DNA of 64,000 bases from Lolium rigidum (Eukaryota; Streptophyta; Magnoliopsida; Poales; Poaceae), in assembly GCF_022539505.1 (NCBI RefSeq), contig NC_061510.1, positions 394,426,249 through 394,490,248 on the forward strand, given 5' to 3'. The position numbers and the translations under genes were made by a program. This document shows, in pieces, positions 12,384-23,925 of the stretch (the stretch's first letter is position 1; the number at the start of each line of letters is the position of its first letter). The notes below the pieces were generated by a model. The model did not search any database. It had not been told where the DNA came from and saw only the letters and a program-made list of their open reading frames with translations.

Positions 12384-12525
12384 CCTGCTGCTGCTATTCC
12401 GCAGGTGAAAGCTGATTGTCACGGGCAGAATCGTGAGCCTCGCGGAAGACAAGTCTAGAGGGCAGCGGGCGGCCAACAAGTCACAGAACTCTGATGAAGA
12501 CGGGTTAGGGGTGCATGCTATATAG
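12384..12525 (-). promoter_or_regulatory. TATA box and leader exon of the TyrRS-like gene
   Basis: On the minus strand CTATATAG (12525-12518) is a good TATA box about 30 bases before a likely start near 12490. A leader of about 105 bases ends in AGCAGCAGCAG followed by a consensus donor GTAAGTAAA at 12384. The leader probably splices to an acceptor just upstream of the ATG at 11778 (CGAAG or AACCCAG), leaving a 5'-UTR intron of roughly 0.6 kb. Confidence 0.6.
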
Positions 12526-13092
12526 TGGTTTTGCAGGGCAGGGAAAAGGAATTTGATTCGGATACCAAGCCAAGGAGAAATCGTGATTCGGATACCCTAC
12601 GAGAGCGGGATCGAGTCCAAGTCTCTCCATGGATCTGTCAAAAAGGGCTCAGTTCTCTCAGTTCGTCTTCTCCATCGTCGTCTTCTCCGTTGTGGCCCAA
12701 GGAATCGAGCCATGGTGATTCCAATCGCCGTCTTCTTCTCCGCGTCCGTCCAAACTCGTCGTCGTCCATAATCTCCATGCCTGCGCGAGAGGATGGTGCC
12801 CTGCCGGCGCTGCCTCCCCCCTCAACGCGCCACTTCCCGGACCAGGTCTACCCACCGCTCGGTCTCCTCCCCGAATCGCACCGCCGACAAGTCAGGCGTC
12901 TGCTGCCGGCAGTCACCATGGGGGCATACCAATTGTGAGGCACGGTGGCGGGGGGCGCGCTGGTGGAGAGTAGGTCCAAGTCCTGGCCGGCGTTTGCATG
13001 GCCGGCGGCGAGGACCGAGCCGCGCCGGGAGCCATGGCTGCCAGAAATTTCTCGGGCGGGGCTGACTGCTGACAGGGGGTGGGAATTTCCTA
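12526..13092 (+). other. GC-rich region upstream of the TyrRS-like gene
   Basis: The region runs from the TATA box to the first assembly gap. Plus-strand frames (12525-12938, 12793-13065) are Ser/Arg/Pro-rich and I do not recognise them. It may be the start of a divergent gene whose remainder is lost in the gap, or simply a CpG-rich promoter flank. Confidence 0.3.
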
Positions 13093-13192
13093 NNNNNNNN
13101 NNNNNNNNNNNNNNNNNNNNNNNNNNNNNNNNNNNNNNNNNNNNNNNNNNNNNNNNNNNNNNNNNNNNNNNNNNNNNNNNNNNNNNNNNNNN
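13093..13192. other. Assembly gap (100 N)
   Basis: Exactly 100 N, the conventional placeholder for a gap of unknown size. It matters because the contig on its right appears to be reversed relative to its neighbours (see findings). Confidence 0.99.
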
Positions 13193-13295
13193 CGTTGTTA
13201 AGGCTTTCAAGTATTCTTTGTCTCCCCTTGTGTCGAATCAATAAATTGGGTTTTACTTCCCTCGAAGATCTGTTGCGATCCCCTATACTTGTGGG
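13193..13295 (+). repeat. 3' tail of another LTR fused to the next LTR
   Basis: The sequence AATAAATTGGGTTTTACTTC then GATCCCCTATACTTGTGGG looks like the R/U5 end of a Triticeae LTR. It passes into the following LTR through TCATCGATCTCCGACG, where the other LTR copy starts TGATACGTCTCCGACG. This chimeric join lies within 110 bases of an N gap, so collapse of two repeats during assembly is possible. Confidence 0.5.
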
Positions 13296-14828
13296 TCATC
13301 GATCTCCGACGTATCTATAATTTCGATGTTCCATGCTTGTTTTATGACAATACCTACATGTTTTGTTCACACTTTATATCGTTTTTATGCGTTTTCCGGA
13401 ACTAACCTATTGACGAGATGCCGAAGGGCCGTTCTTGTTTTTCTGCTGTTTTTGGTTTCGGAAATCCTAGTAAGGAAATATTCTCGGAATCGGACGAAAT
13501 CAATGCCCAGCATCCTATTTTTCCACGAAGCTTCCAGAACACCCGAGAGCCACCAGAGGGGGGCCACAGGGCCACCAGATGATAGGGCGGCGCGGCCAGG
13601 GCCTGGGCCGCGCCCCCTATTGTGTCACCGCCTCGTCAGCCTTCCGACTCCGCCTCTTCGCCTATTTAAAGGTCCCTGACCTAAATCTTCGATACGGAAA
13701 AGCCACGGTACGAGAAACCTTCCGCAGCCGCCGCCATCGCGAAGCCAAGATCTGGGGGACAGGAGTCTCCGTTCCGGCACGCCGCCGGGACGAGGAAGTG
13801 ACCCCGGAAGGCTCCTCCATCGACACCACCGCCATCTTCATCAACGCTGCTGTCTCCCATGAGGAGGGAGTAGTTCTCCATCGAGGCTAAGGGCTGTACC
13901 GATAGCTATGTGGTTAATCTCTCTCTCTGTACCCCAATACAATGATCTCATAAATTGCCTTGCATAATTGAGATCCATATGATGAGCATTGTATCACTAT
14001 TAGTCTATGTGCTACTCTTGTGATGTTATTAAAGTAGTCTATTCCTCTTTCACGGTGTAATGGTGACAGTGTGTGCATCGTGTAGTGCTTGGCGTAGGTT
14101 ATGATCATAATCTCTTGTAGGTTATGGAGTTAATTATTACTATGATAGTATTGATGTGATTTATTCCCCCTACATAGTGTAAAGGTGACAGTGTGTATGC
14201 TATGTTAGTACTCGGTTTAAATTGCAAAGATCTATTATGCTCTAAAGGTTACTTAAATATGAATGCCGAATGTTGTGGCGCTTGTTAACTCCGGCATTGA
14301 GGGAGCTCTTGTAGCCCTACACAATGAATGGTGTTCATTATCAAACAAGAGTATATGTAGCACAAAGGAAGAGAACTTATTTATTATGTGATCAATGTTG
14401 AGAGTGTCCACTAGTGAAAGTATGATCCCTAGGCCTTGTTTCCAAATACCGCAATCATCGCTTGTTTACTGTTTTACTCGCATCTTTACTTCCTGCAATA
14501 TTATTACCATCAATCGCACGCTCGGCAAGCACTTTTACAGGCATCAGTTACTACTGCTCATATTCATTCATACCACTTGTATTTCACTATCTCTTCGCCG
14601 AACTAGTGCACCTATACATCTGACAAGTGTATTAGGTGTGTTGGGGACACAAGAGACTTCTTGTATCGTGATTGCAGGGTTGCTTGAGAGGGATATCTTT
14701 GACCTCTTCCTCCCCGAGTTCGATAAACCTTGGGTGATCCACTTAAGGGAAACTTGCTGCTGTTCTACAAACCTCTGCTCTTGGAGGCCCAACACTGTCT
14801 ACAAGAATAGAAGCACCAGTAGACATCA
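13296..14828 (+). repeat. 5' LTR of the 6.6-kb element
   Basis: About 1533 bp, collinear with 18327-19854. The LTR differs from its partner by scattered substitutions and small indels (for example a replaced stretch near 14525). The interior includes CTTCGCCTATTTAAAGGTCC (about 13655), which holds the TATTTAAA promoter element. Short frames on both strands of this LTR repeat in the partner copy and are not genes. Confidence 0.85.
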
Positions 14829-14838
14829 AGCACTTTTC

Positions 14839-14856
14839 TGGCGCCGTTGCCGGGGA
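14839..14856 (+). promoter_or_regulatory. Primer-binding site, tRNA-Asp type
   Basis: TGGCGCCGTTGCCGGGGA lies ten bases after the LTR end. This is the well-known plant gypsy-type site complementary to the 3' end of tRNA-Asp. It fixes the plus orientation of the element. Confidence 0.85.
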
Positions 14857-14995
14857 GGAAAGGTAAAAGGCACTCATACTCCGGTCCCAGGTAACTAAGT
14901 ACTTTTCTGTTGCCGTTGTGCGTGTGCTCGAAGCTATTTCCTTTAGATCCTGCAATTGCATCTTTTTGTTTCTTGTTAAACACTAGTAAGGCATA

Positions 14996-15739
14996 ATGGA
15001 AAACATATGTGAGCTTTTTAAACTATTTCTCGAGTCAAGACATGAATGGTTTAATGCGAAAATTAAAAAACCTATGGAATCTTATTTGCATGCTAGTAGC
15101 AATGATATTAGTATGAACGCTTTGAACACCATTGTTGCTAATGATATAGAAAATTCTAAGCTTGGGGAGGTCGGTTTTGATGAAAATGATCTCTTTAGCC
15201 CTCCGGGTATTGAGGAGAAAGTTTATGTTGATTATGATATGCCTCCCATATATGATGATTATAATGATAGTGGTCTTTTGGTGCCACCTACTATGGAGAG
15301 TAAATTTTATTATGATTATACTATGCCTCCTACACTTGATGAGAATAATAATGATAGCTACTTTGTTGAATTTGCTCCCACTACAATTAATAAGAATGAC
15401 TATGCTTATGTGGAGAGTAATAATTTTATAACTCATGATAAGAATATTTCATGTGATAGTTATATTGTTGAATTTGTTCATGATGCTACTGAAAGTTATT
15501 ATGAGAGAGGGAAACATGGTTATATGCATCTTAATAATATTAAGTTTCCCCTCTTTTTGTTGAAAATCTTGAAGTTACACTTGTTTTATCTTTCTATGCT
15601 TGTTGCATTATGCTTCATGAATTTATTTGTGTACAAGATTCCTTTTCATAGGAAGTATGTTAGACTTAAATGTGTTTTGAATTTGTTTTTTTATGCTCTC
15701 TTTTGCTTCAACTCTTATTTCTTGGGAGTGCATCATTGA
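14996..15739 (+). CDS. Orphan 247-aa protein of a non-autonomous LTR element
   Basis: The frame starts 140 bases after the primer site and runs uninterrupted to a TGA at 15737-15739. Residues 1-60 are mixed. Residues 70-165 are rich in Asp, Asn, Tyr and Glu and contain repeated phrases (YDMPPIYDD, YTMPPTLDE, VEFAPTT, VEFVHDA). Residues 185-247 are strongly hydrophobic with two likely membrane segments separated by basic residues (FHRKYVRLK). No Gag zinc knuckle or enzyme motif is present. I do not recognise a named family. The intact frame in an element lacking all enzymes suggests that the protein or its RNA serves the element. Confidence 0.6.
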   Translation: MENICELFKLFLESRHEWFNAKIKKPMESYLHASSNDISMNALNTIVANDIENSKLGEVGFDENDLFSPPGIEEKVYVDYDMPPIYDDYNDSGLLVPPTMESKFYYDYTMPPTLDENNNDSYFVEFAPTTINKNDYAYVESNNFITHDKNISCDSYIVEFVHDATESYYERGKHGYMHLNNIKFPLFLLKILKLHLFYLSMLVALCFMNLFVYKIPFHRKYVRLKCVLNLFFYALFCFNSYFLGVHH

Positions 15740-18326
15740 AATTACTGAGCCCATCTTAATGGCTATAAAGAAAGCACTTCTTGAGAGATAACCCATGTAT
15801 TTATTTTACTACAGTACTTTTGTTTTATATTTGAGTCTTGGAAGTTGTTACTACTATAGCAACCTCTCCTTATCTTTATTTTACTGCATTGTTGTGCCAA
15901 GTAAAGTCTTTGATAGTAGGGTTGATACTAGATTTGGATTGCTACAGCGAAAGCAGATTGCGTCCATCACGAATTTGGGCAGGGTTCTCCGTAGGTAACT
16001 CGGAAAAATCTGCCAATTTACGTGCGTGATCCTCGGATATGTACGCAACTTTCATTAAATTTGAGCTTTTTCATTTGAGCAAGTCTGGTGCCTCAATAAA
16101 ATTCGTCTTTACGGATCGTTCTGTTTTGACAGATTCTGCCTTTTATTTCGCATTGCCTCTTTTGTCGTGTTGGATGGATTTCTTTGTTCCATTAACGTCC
16201 AGGTAGCTTTGTGCAATGTCCGAAGTGTTAAGAATAATTGTGTCACCTCTGAACATGTGAATTTTTGATTATGCACTAACCCTCTAATGAGTTTGTTTTG
16301 AGTTTGGTGTGGAGGAAGTTTTCAAGGGTCAAGAGAGGAGGATGATATACTATGATCAAGAAGAGTGAAAAGTCTAAGCTTGGGGATGCCCCCGTGGTTC
16401 ATCCCTGCATATTTCAAGAAAACTCAAGCATCTAAGCTTGGGGATGCCCAAGGCATCCCCTTCTTCATCGACAACTTATCAGGTTTCTTCTCTTGAAACT
16501 ATATTTTTATTCGGTCACATCTTATGTACTTTACTTGGAGCGTCTGTTTGTTTTCATTTTTGTTTATGTTTGAATAAATCCATGCTTGTGTGGGAGAGAG
16601 ACACGCTCCGCTGTTGCGTATGAACACATGTGTTCTTAGCTTTACTCTTAATGTTCATGGCGAAGGTTGAAACCGCTTCGTTAATTGCTATATGGTTGGA
16701 AACGGGAAATGCTACATGTAGTAATTGGTATGATGTCTTGAATAACTTGATACTTGGCAATTGTTGTGCTCATGATTAAGCTCTTGCATCATATACTTTG
16801 CACCTATTAGTGAAGAAATACATAGAGCTTGTTAAAATTTGGTTTGCATGAGTGGTCTCTCTAGAGTCTAGATATTTTCTCGGTAAAGGTGTTTGAACAA
16901 CAAGGAAGACAATGTATAGTCTTATAATGCTTGCAATATGTTCTTATGTGAGTTTTGCTGTACCAGTTCATGCTTGTGTTTGTTTCAAATAACCTTGCTA
17001 GCCTAAGCCTTGTATTGAGAGGGAATACTTCTCGTGCATCCAAATCTTTGAGCCAAACACTATGCCACTTGTGTCCACCATACCTACCTACTGCATGGTA
17101 TTTCTCCGCCATTCCAAAGTAAATTGCTTGAGTGCTACCTTTAAATTTCTATTCTTTATCTTTGCAATATATAGCTGATGGGACAAATAGCCTAAAAACT
17201 ATTGTGGTATTGAATATGTACTTATGCACTTTATCTCTTATTAAGTTGCTTGTTGTGCGATAACCATGTTTCGGGGACGCCATCAACACTTTGTTGAATA
17301 TCATGTGAGTTGCTATGCATGTCCGTTTTGTCCGAAGTAAGGGAGATTTACCACTAGTTGAATGGTTAGAGCATGCATACTCGTTAGAGAAGAACATTGG
17401 GCCGCTAACTAAAGCCATGAATCATGGTGGAAGTTTCAGTTTTGGACAAATATCCTCAATCTCATATGAGAACATTAATTGTTGCTAATTGCTTATGCAT
17501 TAAAGAGGAGTCCATTATCTGTTGTCTATGTTGTCCCGGTATGGATGTCTAAGTGAGAATAATCAAAAGCGAGAAATCCAATGCGAGCTTTCTCCTTAGA
17601 CCTTTGTACAGGCGGCATAGAGGTACCCCTTTGTGACACTTGGTTAAAACATATGTATTGCGATGATAATCCAGGTAATCCGAGCTAATTAGGACAAGGT
17701 GCGGGCACTATTAGTATACTATGCATGAGGCTTGCAACTTGTAGGATATAATTTACATAATGCATATGCTTTATTACTACCATTGACAAAATTGTTTCTT
17801 GTTTTCAAAACCAAAGCTCTAGCACAAATATAGCAATCAATGCTTCCTCTGCGAAGGGCCATTCTTCTACTTTTATGTTGAGTCAGTTTACCCATTTCTC
17901 TCTATCTTAGAAGCAAACACTTGTGTTAACCGTGCATTGATTCTTACATGCTTGCTTATTGCACTTGTTATATTGCTTTGCATTGACAACTATCCATGAG
18001 ATATACATGTTACAAGTTGAAAGCAACCGCTGAAACTTAATCTTCCTTTGTGTTGCTTCAATGCCTTTACTTTGAATCTATTGCTTTATGAGTTAACTCT
18101 TATGCAAGATTTATTGATGCTTGTCTCGAAAGTACTATTCATGAAAAGTCTTTGCTATATGATTCAATTGTTTAATCATTGTCTTTACCATTGCTTTGAA
18201 TCGCTGCACTCATCTCATATGCTTTACAATAGTATCATTAAGATCATGTTGGTAGCATGTCACTTCAGAAATTATCTTTTATCGTTTACCTACTCGAGGA
18301 CGAGTAGGAACTAAGCTTGGGGATGC
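15740..18326 (+). other. Non-coding interior of the 6.6-kb LTR element
   Basis: AT-rich, only short frames, no pol domains. The phrase CTAAGCTTGGGGATGC occurs three times (about 16375, 16432 and 18312). The last copy ends at the 3' LTR and occupies the place of the polypurine tract. Confidence 0.6.
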
Positions 18327-19854
18327 TGATACGTCTCCGACGTATCTATAATTTCTGATGTTCCATGCTTGTTTTATGACAATACCTACATGTTTTGTTC
18401 ACACTTTATATCGTTTTTATGCGTTTTCCGGAACTAACCTATTGACGAGATGCCGAAGGGCCGATTGTCGTTTTATGTCTGTTTTTGGTTTCAGTAAATC
18501 CTAGTAAGGAAATATTCTCGGAATCGGACGAAATCAATGCCCAAGCATCCTATTTTTCCACGAAGCTTCCAGAACACCCGAGAGCCAGCAGAGGGGGGCC
18601 ACAGGGCCACCAGATGATAGGGCGGCGCGTCCAGGGCCTGGGCCGCGCCCCCCTATTGTGTCACCGCCTCGTCAGCCTTCCGACTCCGCCTCTTCGCCTA
18701 TTTAAAGGTCCTTGACCTAAATCTTCGATACGGAAAAGCCACGGTACGAGAAACCTTTCAGAGCCGCCGCCATCGCGAAGCCAAGATCCGGGGACGGAGT
18801 CTCCGTTCCGCACGCCGCGCGAACGGGAAGTGCTCCTGAAGGCTCCTCCATCGACACCACCGCCATCTTTATCAACGTTGCTGTCTCCCATGAGGAGGGA
18901 GTAGTTCTCCATCGAGGCTAAGGGCCGTACCCGTAGCTATGTGGTTAATCTCTCTGCATACCCCAATACAATGATCTCATGAATTGCCTTGCATAATTGA
19001 GATCCATATGATGAGCATTGTATCACTATTAGTCTATGTGCTACTCTTGTGATGTTATTAAAGTAGTCTATTCCTCTTTCACGGTGTAATGGTGACAGTG
19101 TGTGCATCGTGTAGTACTGGGTGTAGGTTATGATCATAATCTCTTGTAGGTTATGGAGTTAATTATTACTATGATAGTATTGATGTGATTTATTCCCCCT
19201 TCATAGTGTAAAGGTGACAGTGTGTATGCTATGTTAGTACTCGGTTTAAATTGCAAAGATCTATTATGCTCTAAAGGTTACTTAAATACGAATGCCGAAT
19301 GTTGTGGCGCTTGTTAACTCCGGCATTGAGGGAGCTCTTGTAGCCCTACACAACGAATGGTGTTCATTATCAAACAAGAGTATATGTAGCACAAAGGAAG
19401 AGAACTTATTTATTATGTGATCAATGTTGAGAGTGTCCACTAGTGAAAGTATGATCCCTAGGCCTTGTTTCCAAATACCGCAATCATCGCTTGTTTACTC
19501 GTTTTACTGCATCTTTACTTCCTGCAATATTACTACCATCAACTGCACGCCAGCAAGCACTTTTCTGGCACCGTTACTACTGCTCATATTCATTCATACC
19601 ACTTGTATTTCACTATCTCTTCGCCGAACTAGTGCACCTATACATCTAACAAGTGTATTAGGTGTGTTGGGGACACAAGAGACTTCTTGTATCGTGATTG
19701 CAGGGTTGCTTGAGAGGGATATCTTTGACCTCTTCCTCCCTGAGTTCGATAAACCTTGGGTGATCCACTTAAGGGAAACTTGCTGCTGTTCTACAAACCT
19801 CTGCTCTTGGAGGCCCAACACTGTCTACAAGAATAGAAGCACCCGTAGACATCA
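18327..19854 (+). repeat. 3' LTR of the 6.6-kb element
   Basis: 1528 bp, starts TGATACGTCTCCGACG and ends GTAGACATCA. It matches the 5' LTR along its length. The base after it (19855) starts copia leader sequence in inverted orientation. Confidence 0.88.
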
Positions 19855-20289
19855 GTGGTGGAGCTCGCCCGACCTGCGCCGCCGCTTGATTTGCTTGGGC
19901 GGTAGAACGGGCCGGCGGTGGTGGAGCTCGCGGGTGCGGGGCGAACCGGGTGGAGCGGATCGGGAGAGATCGGACGGCCGGCAATGAGACTGCACGGGTG
20001 CAGGGGAGAAGAAGACGCGGTCGGCAGCGATGACCGGGTAGAGGGCGGACGGGAAAAGCGCGCGGCGGCGGCCGGGTCGCGGCGGCAAGATGCCGGGGCG
20101 GGCGGCGGCGGCGGCTGCGATGGAGGAGGAGGAGCTAACCTAAAGCTCTGATACCATGTTAGAGCAATATGCTTGTTGTATTACCAGGGGGCCAAAGGCC
20201 ACAATATATAGTACATGTACAGGTGCACATATGCAGAAAGCCCCCTAACATATGGGGAAACTACAATAGACAAATATATACATCTAACA
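19855..20289 (-). mobile_element. 5' end of a Ty1/copia element, inverted (leader, primer site, LTR)
   Basis: Read on the minus strand: a 133-bp LTR (20289-20157) TGTTAGATG...CTCTAACA, a perfect primer site, then about 290 bases of GC-rich leader cut by the 6.6-kb element. The LTR equals the plus-strand LTR at 28001-28134 except for one C missing from a C-run. The five bases outside it, CATAC at 20290-20294, read GTATG on its own strand, the same five bases that follow the plus-strand LTR. This is therefore very probably the missing 5' end of the element at 23650-28134. Confidence 0.9.
20145..20156 (-). promoter_or_regulatory. Primer-binding site, initiator tRNA-Met
   Basis: Directly adjoining the LTR on the minus strand is TGGTATCAGAGC, the standard plant copia primer site complementary to initiator methionine tRNA. 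Confidence 0.93.
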
Positions 20290-20294
20290 CATAC

Positions 20295-20689
20295 TCCATA
20301 GACCTGATAATTTGTTTCAGCGCTATCTAGGCTGTGATTTATCTTAGAATTAATGTTTTCATACTCCGAACAAATTGACATTCCATTCCACTAGATGTTG
20401 AAACCTAGAACGGTATGCTGGATTGTACAAGTGCAATTGTTCAACAAATTATTTTTAGATAACACCTCCGTGCCTGTGCATCACCCAACCAGTTATTACA
20501 TAATTTTACAAGTCCACTACAGTACAAGAAATACAAGTCAATGAACAAACAAAAAAGAGCAACACACATCCAATATTCTGAGAGATCAGGTACTACAAAG
20601 TGTATTGCGAAACCGGAAATCATGTCGCCCATGACAGCATGCTCCAGCCGGATATTAATTCCGTGAAATATTGGAAATGCAAATTTAAT
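20295..20689 (-). other. 3' UTR and downstream flank of the TMEM97-like gene
   Basis: About 400 bases between the stop codon and the copia insertion. No other gene. If the copia insertion is removed and its ends rejoined, the transcript flank would continue into the sequence now at 28140, which has GAAATAAAG at about 28206 as a possible polyadenylation signal. Confidence 0.5.
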
Positions 20690-21645
20690 CTAGACCCTCT
20701 TCTTCTTCTGGGCAGAAGATGCAAGCGATGGCGAGCATGAGCAGAGACCACGCAAAATGGCAATTACAGAGAACACAATATATGGAACATACAGCTGAAG
20801 CAGCCTCGGTGTTGCCCTTCCTGAGCCCAATATTTCACCAATTATTGCAGACTGAAATAGTTGCAATCACTATTAGAAACGATTCGAAATGTTAATTATC
20901 ACAAGAGTAATATATATGTTGGTGACTTAAGTTCATGATGGCTAATCTATTCGTTGCAAAGTAGGAAAGGCAACCACCAACCAGGGCACCAGGCCAATGC
21001 AGGTCTTGTGACTCTTGTGGAAATTGATTAGTATTTCCTAGTTCAAACTGTCTGCTTGTTTATTTCCGATTGTAGCCAACCGTTGCACTGGATCAGATAA
21101 TTCATACGAAGATCATCGTGAACATACATCTGGAAATGGCTCTATTGAGAGGCAAAGTAATTCGTGCAGCAGCTTGAACAGACGATGTCCATCGCTGATC
21201 AAATCGAAGAAATGAAAGATCTATTTTCATTTTATTCTTTCTGAGATTCTCGAAGCAGAGGCCGCACATGTTATCTAATCATGGAGGAAAAAAAGGGAGC
21301 GGGCAGTGAAGATTGAGTTACCGTGGAGGTGAGGGTGGAGACGCCGGCCATGAGGGAGGTGGTGGCAGCCCAGCGGCGGCGGGCGAGGATGCCGTAGAGT
21401 GTTGCGACGGCGAGCGGCCAGAGAAAGGTGAGCTCGAGCCAGAAGAGGCCGCGGAGGAAGGCCGGCGGCTGGGCCAGGAGGTAGTCGCCGAACTCGTCGG
21501 CGTACCACCGCTTGAAGTCCTGCAACGGCGCCGGGTAGAGGTTGCGCGGGAGGACGATCTGCGCGCCGAACAGCGGGAATGATAGCGTGATGGTGAGGCA
21601 GAACAGGACGACCACCGCGTCCGCCACCGCCGAGACGACGCCCAT
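20690..21645 (-). CDS. TMEM97/sigma-2-receptor-like EXPERA-domain membrane protein
   Basis: Two exons: 21645-21322 (108 codons, donor ACG|GTAACT) and 20851-20690 (54 codons with TAG, acceptor TTTCAG|TCT), phase 0, total 161 aa, matching the usual 160-175 aa of the family. Predicted membrane segments are about 5-27, 63-87, 92-118 and 132-150. The family pattern is clear: an N-terminal helix, the conserved LYPAPLQDFKRWYADEFGDYL loop region (36-56), then WLEL and WPLAV. EXPERA proteins are ER membrane proteins that bind sterols or related ligands; the plant members are poorly characterised. The C-terminus ends KKRV, a KKXX-type ER retrieval signal. A TATA box lies about 120 bases upstream. The copia insertion is about 400 bases past the stop. 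Confidence 0.88.
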
Positions 21646-21765
21646 TGCTGCGTGCTTGCTGGAGGAGTACTGTTCGTTGCGGATCTCGAGTCGATTTGTT
21701 GACTTATGACTTATGAGGAGATCTGATGCCTCTGATTTTCTACTGGCTCCCCATACTTATTTTCA

Positions 21766-21773
21766 TTTTTATA
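21766..21773 (-). promoter_or_regulatory. TATA box of the TMEM97-like gene
   Basis: Minus strand CTATAAAAATG, about 120 bases upstream of the ATG, implying a 5' UTR of roughly 90 bases. Confidence 0.6.
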
Positions 21774-23549
21774 GATTCCAATGATCCAAAAAATTCATAT
21801 CAGTCGAGAAACACGGAAAAATGAGTTCAGTGATACGATACTAAATCATTAACAAACGCTCCTAGTTCAGCTGACGATAAAAGATGGTAATAGAAAATTC
21901 AAGTAAACATGTAGAAACTCGCTCAAGATTTTGCACATTTGAAGTGCAATCAACCTACACTATCAGAAAGCGCATCAACTAAATAAAGTAGTAATGAATA
22001 AAATAAATTGTCAGAATATAGTTTAATAGTGTAATATTATTACTGTTCACATTCGAATACCATGTTGCAAATTAGAAAAACATAAGTTGCATATTTTTTA
22101 AAATATGCCACCGGTGTATATTTAGAGTGCAACCAGCCAAATATTATTATTCAAACCAAAAAAGGGAACAGGTAAAGAAACAAGAAAAGTACTTGTGGGT
22201 AATAGATACATTGGTTGCACTTTTTAAATAGACAATTGGTGTAGATTAATAGTGCAATTTCACAGAAAAATAAGCAATTGATTTCAAGGAAAAAGGCCAA
22301 TCAACTACAAGGGGGTCAAAGAAAGTTGACTGGAATCATGAAGAAGAATAGTCGAATAATGGGAAAGAGAATTCAAATCGACTAATCTCCAACAAATATT
22401 AAAATACTTATAAAGTATTTTTTTATCATAAAGACTTAATATTTTATACGAGTACTTCAGAAGAATAATTGTATTGGTCGTTTGGTGTCTAGATTTAAGA
22501 CATTGAATGAGGTGTAGGAGAGGGGAAAGGGGGATGCGGGGGTTGGTCCCTATGCCAGTGATTGTTCACTGTCGATACAACGATGGCAGCTGCCTTGAGG
22601 TCAACTCACAATGAAGGAGTAAAGAGTTTCTTGTCGGGCTTCGAGGAAATTCGGATCATCGTGCAACATCTCAACTTGATATTGTGTACTTGTATGTCCG
22701 GACTTTTGGGAGCGGGAGGAGTTGAAGAGAGGTGTCAACGAGTGGTGGGCCAACATAGGATGAGAAGACGGAAGAAAGCCGGGTGAGCATTGTCATAGAG
22801 GAAACAAATGTGGCAGTGTTGCGCCTTAAAAATACATGAAGAATCCATTTTTCCCCTGCAGCGATGAAGGACCAAAACTTTGACTAGAAGGAAGCGAATG
22901 TTTTTTTTTGTTTTGCAGGGATGAAGGACCGACATGTTTTCCTTCAGAGGAAAGGACCAAAATGCTGGCATGAAGGAAGCGGCTAATACAATCCAATAAA
23001 TTTATTTTGAATTAAACATTTTCATATGATTTCCTTTGTGGACTTTCCCTATTTGTCATTACCTGCAATGACAAGGCCCTAGAGTACATAGACAAATAAA
23101 GTTATCATGTAATCATCATATAAAACACAATACAGGATACTACAATTCTTTATTTTTCAACTACTCACCAGTGTGCTATTGGTGGGGCAACTTGGGTAGG
23201 ATCTGCCTTTAGATAGGATCTACGAGATTGATTCTTTTTAATACAAGAAACACGTTCAAATTTGACCTATATGCAACACACACACATGTGTTATATATAC
23301 AACACCAAAAATTTGCTGCTTCAAATTCGACCTATATTTAGAGATCCAAAAAAGATAAGTTTGGGAGTGAATAGTGTAAAATACTGTTCACCCAAGGCTG
23401 ACACTATTCGTAGTAGAATTGCTTTTTTGTTTCTCTAAATGTAGATACAGTTTTGAGCCAAAAAAAATTGGATTTCTAAATACAGATTATAGGTATGTTG
23501 TAAACTTTTTCTCCCAATCTTTTTGCACTTTGTAAATTTGATTTTGATG
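21774..23549. other. Intergenic, AT-rich, no gene recognised
   Basis: Short frames only. Bases 22500-22990 have moderate GC and a 74-codon plus frame that I cannot assign. The words AGGGATGAAGGACC and GCGATGAAGGACC recur at about 22860 and 22918. The segment ends at the second gap. Confidence 0.4.
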
Positions 23550-23649
23550 NNNNNNNNNNNNNNNNNNNNNNNNNNNNNNNNNNNNNNNNNNNNNNNNNNN
23601 NNNNNNNNNNNNNNNNNNNNNNNNNNNNNNNNNNNNNNNNNNNNNNNNN
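23550..23649. other. Assembly gap (100 N)
   Basis: Exactly 100 N. Its right edge opens inside the leader of the copia element, whose 5' LTR is missing here and found inverted at 20157-20289. Confidence 0.99.
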
Positions 23650-23925
23650 TCCCCGCCCCGCCCGCCGGCACCCCCCCCACTTCTCGCCCTCGCCTCCGTG
23701 CTGGCCCCGTTCTTGCTGCTCTCCGCCAAATCCCGATCGGCCAGCGCGTGGCCGTGGCCGATTCTGCTCAGGAGGCCGGCCGGATCTCTCTGCTTCTGAT
23801 TTCTCTGGCCCCTGGATCGATCGATCGATCTGATTCGATTTCAGCTCCGGTTTCTCTGCAGTCAGTTGACTTGATCTGAAAAAAAAAGCAAAAAAAAAAC
23901 GAAAAAAAAACGAAAAAAAAACGAT

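Larger units (their letters stand above)
13296..19854 (+). mobile_element. Non-autonomous LTR retrotransposon, 6.6 kb
   Basis: Two direct LTRs of about 1.53 kb enclose 3.5 kb. The 3' LTR has clean ends TGATACG...GACATCA. A tRNA-Asp-type primer site follows the 5' LTR. The interior holds one 247-aa frame and no reverse transcriptase, protease or integrase, so the element would need proteins supplied by another. The right flank GTGGT (19855) belongs to a copia element, so it is nested in that element. The left flank GTGGG matches at four of five bases, but its context is abnormal. Confidence 0.8.

Noticed and set aside
12525..12938. 137-codon plus frame upstream of the TyrRS-like gene
   Set aside because: Ser/Arg-rich, begins at the opposite gene's TATA box, no recognisable domain; kept only as an unassigned region.
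19424..19987. 187-codon plus frame spanning the 3' LTR end
   Set aside because: The same peptide is repeated in the 5' LTR at 14395-14898 with a different tail, so it is an LTR by-product that changes at the insertion boundary.
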